Source: Planctomycetota bacterium (GTDB taxonomy: Bacteria > Planctomycetota > PUPC01 > JACPCR01). From it: a DNA stretch of 18,435 nucleotides. Both the position numbers and the translations under genes were made by a program. Of the stretch, positions 14,024-18,435 are shown in pieces (positions within the stretch are counted from its first letter, which is position 1; each line of letters starts with the position of its first letter). The stretch is from NCBI GenBank assembly GCA_030740295.1, contig JASLXP010000576.1, positions 1-18,435 of the forward strand, read 5' to 3'. The notes beneath the pieces were generated by a model that worked only from the letters and a program-made list of their open reading frames with translations, was not told the origin of the DNA and searched no databases.

Positions 14024-16837
14024 CTACGGGATGAGCAGTTCGTGCGTCTCGACTTCTCCTCCCTTAGCCGGGAATTGAAAACGCCAGAGCGGTAGATCGC
14101 GTTTGATTCCGTGTTCATCGATGAGCGAGCGGAAGAGCGTTTCCCAACCGGCCGGCTGAATGGCGAGCTCGCTGTCCTGGAATGGCATCGCACCGAACAC
14201 AATGACTTCTCCTTTGCCCAGGCGGCGGCTGAAAGCAGCGGTCTCACCATCAGGATAAGTGAAAAGAATCAGCGCTCCCTGGGGAATTCTTAAGACTCGT
14301 GCGTTGTTGACATTCTTCACGCCCCGCATGGGACGTAGGGGCAATGCTCCTTTCAAGCGAAAGCGTTCACGGCCTGGCTGTGTGGGAACCATCGAGGCTG
14401 CAGATCGTTTCTGAAGGTCCGGCATACCTGCCAGCGCGAGTCGCTGCTTTTGCAGTGAACCCGATTCGATGTCATGGGTAAAAACATCGGGATCGAGGAC
14501 GACGAGCGTTGCGCCGCTTCTGGCTTTTTCGATGAGATTCTCCGCGAATGCCTTCGACAGATATGCCAACTGCGGGACGACAATCAGTTTTGCATCGCTC
14601 AGACTGTGGAGTCCTTTACGGACGTGATTCTCACTCACAAAATTAAACCACGCGCCGAGGTGTTCACCGAGAATCGTATGCAGCGAGTAGTGGGCTTGCA
14701 TGGCTTCATCTCCCGCTGCAGCGCGCGCGTCATCGCTGAAGACAACTGCGATGTCAGAGGCCGCGGGGATGTCGAGGGCAGGCAGTTTTCTCCACAGGTG
14801 CGAGAGCCGGAGCATTTCTTTGTAGAGCGCGGGAAAGCGCATCCGCGGATTGCCCCACCAGTCCAGCATCGTGACTCCGGCCTTTGCTGCCTGGCTCGAC
14901 CATTCACGAACGTTTCCGGGAGTCGAGTATCGCTGAATCATGAAGCAGCCCTGGAGGATCATCTGCGTCGGCTTGCCTGCCGCCAGGTCGGTGACCAGTT
15001 TGCTCGTGAATCCGACGTGATATCGGCAGCGCGCTGTACCGTACGTGTAGTGGCAAAAAGAGGCATAGGGATCGGCACAGAAGTAATCCGTGACATCGTA
15101 GATAAGGGCCTGATCGAGAAAGTCCATATCCGCAACTGCGTTGCGATTGTAAGCCTGGTAGAGCTTGCCAGGCCCATGCTTGCGGACCATTTCGTTTTCG
15201 AGCCTGGCTGCTTCATACAGCTTCTGATTCATCCAGCGAAACGTCGCGATTCTTGAAAGCGCCGTCTGATGGTCAGGCACTCGGAGTGCGCTCTCCGGGA
15301 TGGGCTGGTCTTCATAGGGAACTCCGGGCAAGCCGGGAGGCACTCCCATATCGACACCGTACAGCTTTTTTGAATCACGGCTCACCCATTCATGGGTACC
15401 AGGCATGAGGAGCGCTGTCACCTGATTGAAAGGCTCGTCCGTGCTCCGGACATCGAACAGCCACGGCTTTCGGCCATGCTTCTTCAGCCACTCGCCCATC
15501 GCCTCAGCTTTGAGGCGGGCGTAAACCGGATCGAATGAAGCAATGCCGCGATGGGGCCGAATGATCTTCGCACCCGCCTTCTTCGCCGCTGCCGCACTGA
15601 CACCGCCGACATGATAGCTGGACCTCATCCCAAATCGCTTGTGTAATTCCTCAACCTTCTCCTTGCCTGCCTTCCTGAGAAAGCCTGGCATGAAAGGGCC
15701 GTTCACCCCAGCTCTGCCAATCTCATCGATGAAATTCTCTTCCTCTCTGGCCCACGTGTCCCCGTCGTAACGTTTCCGAATTTTGGCCGGATGCAGAAAG
15801 CCCCGGATGCTGAGATAAAAGTGCGCGGCCCGGTAAGGCATCACGCGATCGGTCAGCACACGCCGGTACTCCGGTCTCTTCCTTTTGACCGACCAGGGAT
15901 CGCTGGTCTCAATGTACCGGGTGAGGATTGCGCGATCCTTTTCCCAGGTGACCGGCGCGAACATAATAGGATGTTCCTGCTCGAAACTTGCCGGGTCGAA
16001 TGACTCGACTTGAAAGTTCTCGCCGGAGTACCAGTTGAACCGAGAGAGCTCTTCGACGCTCGCCTTTCGATGCCTGATAAAGCCGAGACGGAACGTGTGC
16101 CCCGGCCTGGGCATTCCGCCAATCTGCGACCAGGGGATTGACATCTCTACAACGAAACGATCCGCCTGATACGCAACCGCGCTCTTCCATTCGCTATTCC
16201 ATTTTTCATCCGCCATGTACGGCGTATGCGCGCCCACCTTGTGGATGTTCGCCTCGCGGCGATGTCCGGCCGCGCTCACGATGAACCGCCGCTGGGTCCT
16301 GGCCTTTCGGTTGGCGTTCTTATAGTCAAGCCGCTGCATGAACGGCGAGTAATAAGGTGTCTCCGGCCTGGAGAAGATCTGCAGCTCACAGTAATCGCCC
16401 GGCCATGCATCCTGGATTCGCCGGCCGGACGCCGCCTCTGTCTTCGTCCGTTTCGTTTCTATTGCCGCCTTCAACTCTTGCATTCTTTTCTCGATGCAAA
16501 CGAAGGCAACGGACAGGGCATCATCATCGAAAGCCACACGCACGGTCGTCTGGTCCGCTGGGATCCGTTTCGGATTCGCGTCCACTCGGAAACCGTCCAG
16601 TGGCTCTGAAGAAATCCAGAAACGCTCATCAAGCCTGCCATCGATAGTGCAGGACTCGCTGGATTTGTGGATGGTGAAGGAGTGCTTCTGCCGTTGTGTC
16701 TCTCTTTCACGCGTTTCGTTGGATACACAACCAGCGATCCACAGCGTCAACACGAATCCTGAAACAACTCGCCAGGCAAGTGAACTGAACGTGAACCTGC
16801 GACATTCTGTTCTGTTCGTTTCTTGTCTGATTCGCAT
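14024..16837 (-). CDS. Lipoprotein with CBM9-like domain and putative glycoside hydrolase barrel
   Basis: From the ATG at 16837 the product is 937 residues. A lipoprotein signal ends in L-W-I-A-G-C37, with an RRFTF stretch before the hydrophobic segment. Next is a CBM9-like beta-sandwich (about 45-260; C-T-I-D-G-R-L-D-E-R-F-W, then V-R-V-A-F-D-D-D-A-L). A long middle region has barrel-like alternation, including W-L-F-D-V-R-S-T-D-E-P (the Glu is a candidate catalytic residue) and T-M-L-D-W-W-G-N-P. The last ~200 residues resemble a GATase-like/beta-galactosidase trimerisation fold (K-L-I-V-V-P-Q-L; G-A-T-L-V-V-L-D-P-D). I cannot assign a glycoside hydrolase family. It probably acts on polysaccharide at the outer membrane, with the downstream sulfatase. 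The frame is open to 17251, but the extra 138 residues lie antisense to the isochorismatase gene and precede the signal peptide, so they are excluded. Confidence 0.82.
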   Translation of the reverse strand: MRIRQETNRTECRRFTFSSLAWRVVSGFVLTLWIAGCVSNETRERETQRQKHSFTIHKSSESCTIDGRLDERFWISSEPLDGFRVDANPKRIPADQTTVRVAFDDDALSVAFVCIEKRMQELKAAIETKRTKTEAASGRRIQDAWPGDYCELQIFSRPETPYYSPFMQRLDYKNANRKARTQRRFIVSAAGHRREANIHKVGAHTPYMADEKWNSEWKSAVAYQADRFVVEMSIPWSQIGGMPRPGHTFRLGFIRHRKASVEELSRFNWYSGENFQVESFDPASFEQEHPIMFAPVTWEKDRAILTRYIETSDPWSVKRKRPEYRRVLTDRVMPYRAAHFYLSIRGFLHPAKIRKRYDGDTWAREEENFIDEIGRAGVNGPFMPGFLRKAGKEKVEELHKRFGMRSSYHVGGVSAAAAKKAGAKIIRPHRGIASFDPVYARLKAEAMGEWLKKHGRKPWLFDVRSTDEPFNQVTALLMPGTHEWVSRDSKKLYGVDMGVPPGLPGVPYEDQPIPESALRVPDHQTALSRIATFRWMNQKLYEAARLENEMVRKHGPGKLYQAYNRNAVADMDFLDQALIYDVTDYFCADPYASFCHYTYGTARCRYHVGFTSKLVTDLAAGKPTQMILQGCFMIQRYSTPGNVREWSSQAAKAGVTMLDWWGNPRMRFPALYKEMLRLSHLWRKLPALDIPAASDIAVVFSDDARAAAGDEAMQAHYSLHTILGEHLGAWFNFVSENHVRKGLHSLSDAKLIVVPQLAYLSKAFAENLIEKARSGATLVVLDPDVFTHDIESGSLQKQRLALAGMPDLQKRSAASMVPTQPGRERFRLKGALPLRPMRGVKNVNNARVLRIPQGALILFTYPDGETAAFSRRLGKGEVIVFGAMPFQDSELAIQPAGWETLFRSLIDEHGIKRDLPLWRFQFPAKGGEVETHELLIP

Positions 16838-16903
16838 GGGGCTATCATCAACGCATGCCTTGCGGGCTGTCAATCTTTCCCACTTCACTTGCAGGAGAAC
16901 GCA

Positions 16904-17584
16904 ATGCCCTGGAAAGCCGAAGAAGCCGATCCGGAATGGCCGTTCGAACTGATGGCAACTGACTTTCTGCTTAAGCCAGAAACGACCACGCTGCTGAGCA
17001 TCGATATGCATGAAAGCGACATGAAACGCGATCTCAATTCTCCCATGGGTGAGAGGTCGCCCGGGCTGATCGAATACTGGAATGAACGCATGGAACAGAC
17101 CGTTCTGCCCAATACCTGTCGCTTGCTCGAGTTCTTCAGGGAACGCCAATTGAAGATTGCCTACACCCGCAACGGACATGTGACCTCGACCGGCGCAGAG
17201 GTCACAGCGCGTTTGAAGAAGAAACTCAAAACACCGCTCTGTGCACGCCACTCTGGCGACAACGACATCGATTCGCGGTTGGCGCCGAGGGAGGAGGATT
17301 TAGTGGTAGACAAGCTGACTTCCGGCGCATTCACTTCGACCTTCCTGGATCACGCTTTGAGGAACATGGGCATCACCGCGGTCATCGTCACCGGCATCGT
17401 GACGGATATGTGCGTCTTCGGAACCGCCCGCACCGCAGCCGAGCTCGGCTACGACAGTCTCATCTGCGAGGATGCTTGCGTGGCCTTTTCAGCCCGGTCA
17501 CACAACGAAGCGCTCCTAATGCACGCCAGGCGGTTCGGGAGAGTTGCCGGTACAGAGGAGGTGATTGAGGAGTTGTCGCGGTAG
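16904..17584 (+). CDS. Isochorismatase-family cysteine hydrolase
   Basis: A 226-residue cytoplasmic hydrolase of the nicotinamidase/isochorismatase/N-carbamoylsarcosine amidase fold. The catalytic triad is visible: D34 in L-L-S-I-D-M-H, K137 in V-V-D-K-L-T-S-G-A-F, and nucleophile C170 in G-I-V-T-D-M-C-V-F-G-T-A-R, with the conserved V-T before it that carries the cis-peptide. The substrate cannot be decided from sequence; small amides (ureidoacrylate, carbamoyl-sarcosine, nicotinamide) are typical. The start at 16904 has GGAG 7 bases upstream; the frame extends back to 16823 without a ribosome binding site. It is divergent from the lipoprotein gene, with 66 bases between starts. Confidence 0.88.
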   Translation: MPWKAEEADPEWPFELMATDFLLKPETTTLLSIDMHESDMKRDLNSPMGERSPGLIEYWNERMEQTVLPNTCRLLEFFRERQLKIAYTRNGHVTSTGAEVTARLKKKLKTPLCARHSGDNDIDSRLAPREEDLVVDKLTSGAFTSTFLDHALRNMGITAVIVTGIVTDMCVFGTARTAAELGYDSLICEDACVAFSARSHNEALLMHARRFGRVAGTEEVIEELSR

Positions 17585-17709
17585 TCGGATCGCATGTAAG
17601 GAAGAGAGCGAGATGAACACATGGCGGATGTTGCCTTTGAAGTGAGCTTCTTCAGACATACAATCCAACAGACGGCCATGACCTCCAAACTCCTATCGAG
17701 GTAACAAGA

Positions 17710-18030
17710 ATGAGGCTGGAAGATTATTTCGATTTCGAAAACGAAGACGAAATCAGACTAAAAGGCTCACGAATCTGCATCGAGACCATCGTCACGGACT
17801 ATCTAGACGGGCTCATGGCCGAACAGATAGTGGTGAATTATCCCTCCCTCTCGCTCGAACAGGTTCATGCAACGATCACGTATTACCTGCACAATCGAGA
17901 ATCTGTCGACAACTACCTCGAACGCATCGATGACTGGAGCGAGCAGCGGCGGCGTGAGCAGGAAAGCGGCCAGACGCTTCCAGTAGTCGATCGATTACGC
18001 AAGCTGCGTGCGGCGCTGGCAGAATCATGA
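17710..18030 (+). CDS. DUF433-type protein, probable antitoxin (VapB45-like)
   Basis: A 106-residue acidic protein. Its first ~75 residues follow the DUF433 pattern: I-R-L-K-G-S-R-I-C-I-E-T-I-V, then G-L-M-A-E-Q-I-V-V-N-Y-P-S-L-S-L-E-Q-V-H-A, a short winged-helix domain. A charged helix follows (D-D-W-S-E-Q-R-R-R-E-Q), which would wrap the toxin. The gene overlaps the next one by four bases (ATGA), as toxin-antitoxin pairs often do, and would bind the promoter and neutralise the partner. GAGG 8-9 bases before the ATG supports the start. The preceding 125 bases contain no gene. Confidence 0.8.
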   Translation: MRLEDYFDFENEDEIRLKGSRICIETIVTDYLDGLMAEQIVVNYPSLSLEQVHATITYYLHNRESVDNYLERIDDWSEQRRREQESGQTLPVVDRLRKLRAALAES

Positions 18031-18398
18031 GTGAGGTCAGGTTCCTGCTCGATGAAAATCTTCCGTCTGCTCTGGAGAGAGCTCTCTTGCGTCGTGAGCC
18101 GACTCTTGACGTAAGCCGTGTAGGGCAGAAAGGTGCTCCGCCACTTGGTACCGGTGACAGCGAACTGCTGCTTGTGTGTGAAGCTGATCGGATGTTACTC
18201 GTGACGCGTGATCGATCTACCATGCCGAGGCACGTTACAGAGCATCTGCATTCCGGGCACCACACACATGGAGTTTTTCTTATTAAGAGAAATTCGTCCC
18301 TCAGCGAGATCATTGAAGATCTCATCCTGGTCTGGAGCAGCAGTGGATCCGAAGAATGGCGTGACCAGCTCCTTTATCTGCCTCTTCAGGCTGGATAG
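18027..18398 (+). CDS. DUF5615 PIN-like protein, probable toxin (VapC45-like)
   Basis: A 123-residue protein of the DUF5615/Mut7-C PIN-like family, likely a ribonuclease toxin paired with the DUF433 protein. Acidic residues expected for the metal site are present: D9-E10 in F-L-L-D-E-N-L-P, D44 in G-T-G-D-S-E-L and D62 in V-T-R-D-R. The sequence G-V-F-L-I follows at the usual distance. The target RNA cannot be inferred. The gene starts within the antitoxin stop (ATGA), so the two are translationally coupled. Confidence 0.8.
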   Translation: MSEVRFLLDENLPSALERALLRREPTLDVSRVGQKGAPPLGTGDSELLLVCEADRMLLVTRDRSTMPRHVTEHLHSGHHTHGVFLIKRNSSLSEIIEDLILVWSSSGSEEWRDQLLYLPLQAG

Positions 18399-18435
18399 GA
18401 CGCGGCAATGCTGGGGAATCAGCGAAACATGCCTT

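Noticed and set aside
16823..16903. 27-codon upstream extension of the isochorismatase
   Set aside because: No ribosome binding site, and it overlaps the start of the divergent lipoprotein gene; the ATG at 16904 has GGAG at good spacing.
16838..17251. N-terminal extension of the lipoprotein frame
   Set aside because: It lies antisense to the isochorismatase gene and precedes a lipoprotein signal sequence, which must be N-terminal.
1..18435. CRISPR array, tRNA or rRNA genes
   Set aside because: No regularly spaced direct repeats, cloverleaf with CCA end or rRNA-like sequence was recognised on either strand.

Overview
The window looks like the chromosome of a planctomycete or a close relative in the PVC group. 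The evidence is a run of sulfatase-type genes, a secreted sorbosone-dehydrogenase-like propeller of the kind expanded in Planctomycetes, a carbohydrate-active lipoprotein, and a phenylalanyl-tRNA synthetase beta chain far shorter than the usual one. This assignment comes from gene content; no rRNA gene is present.

Positions 1-6500 hold DNA repair and envelope genes. The window opens in the last codons of an AddB-like nuclease subunit. It is followed, on the opposite strand, by a gene for a 212-residue Asn/Ser/Gln-rich protein built of three tandem repeats. A 338-base gap with two adjacent dyads comes next, then a full AddA-like helicase-nuclease (1310-4891). A polytopic GT-C-type glycosyltransferase overlaps its stop codon. 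Positions 6525-8595 are pheT with a promoter-like element in front and a strong intrinsic terminator behind.

Positions 8606-16837 are all minus strand and read, in order of transcription: a CBM9-like/putative glycoside hydrolase lipoprotein, a palindromic MITE-like element, a sulfatase with a normal formylglycine motif, a secreted beta-propeller protein, a second sulfatase-fold enzyme with Thr in place of the Cys/Ser nucleophile, and a small periplasmic heavy-metal-associated (HMA) protein. The first four genes suggest degradation of a sulfated or substituted glycan. The sulfatase appears to have suffered a frameshift near 12330; the shifted frame runs to 12124, just before the next gene.

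The most interesting item is the small HMA gene at 8606-8917. Its reading frame is interrupted by one in-frame UGA exactly where the first metal-binding Cys is expected (G-A-T-UGA-A-T-N-C). Signal peptide, ribosome binding site and all predicted secondary elements of the HMA fold are intact on either side, and short hairpins lie just downstream of the UGA. The simplest reading is an undetected selenoprotein; a nonsense mutation or sequencing error is the alternative.

Positions 16904-18398 are plus strand: an isochorismatase-family cysteine hydrolase, divergent from the lipoprotein gene, and an overlapping DUF433/DUF5615 pair that looks like a type II toxin-antitoxin module.
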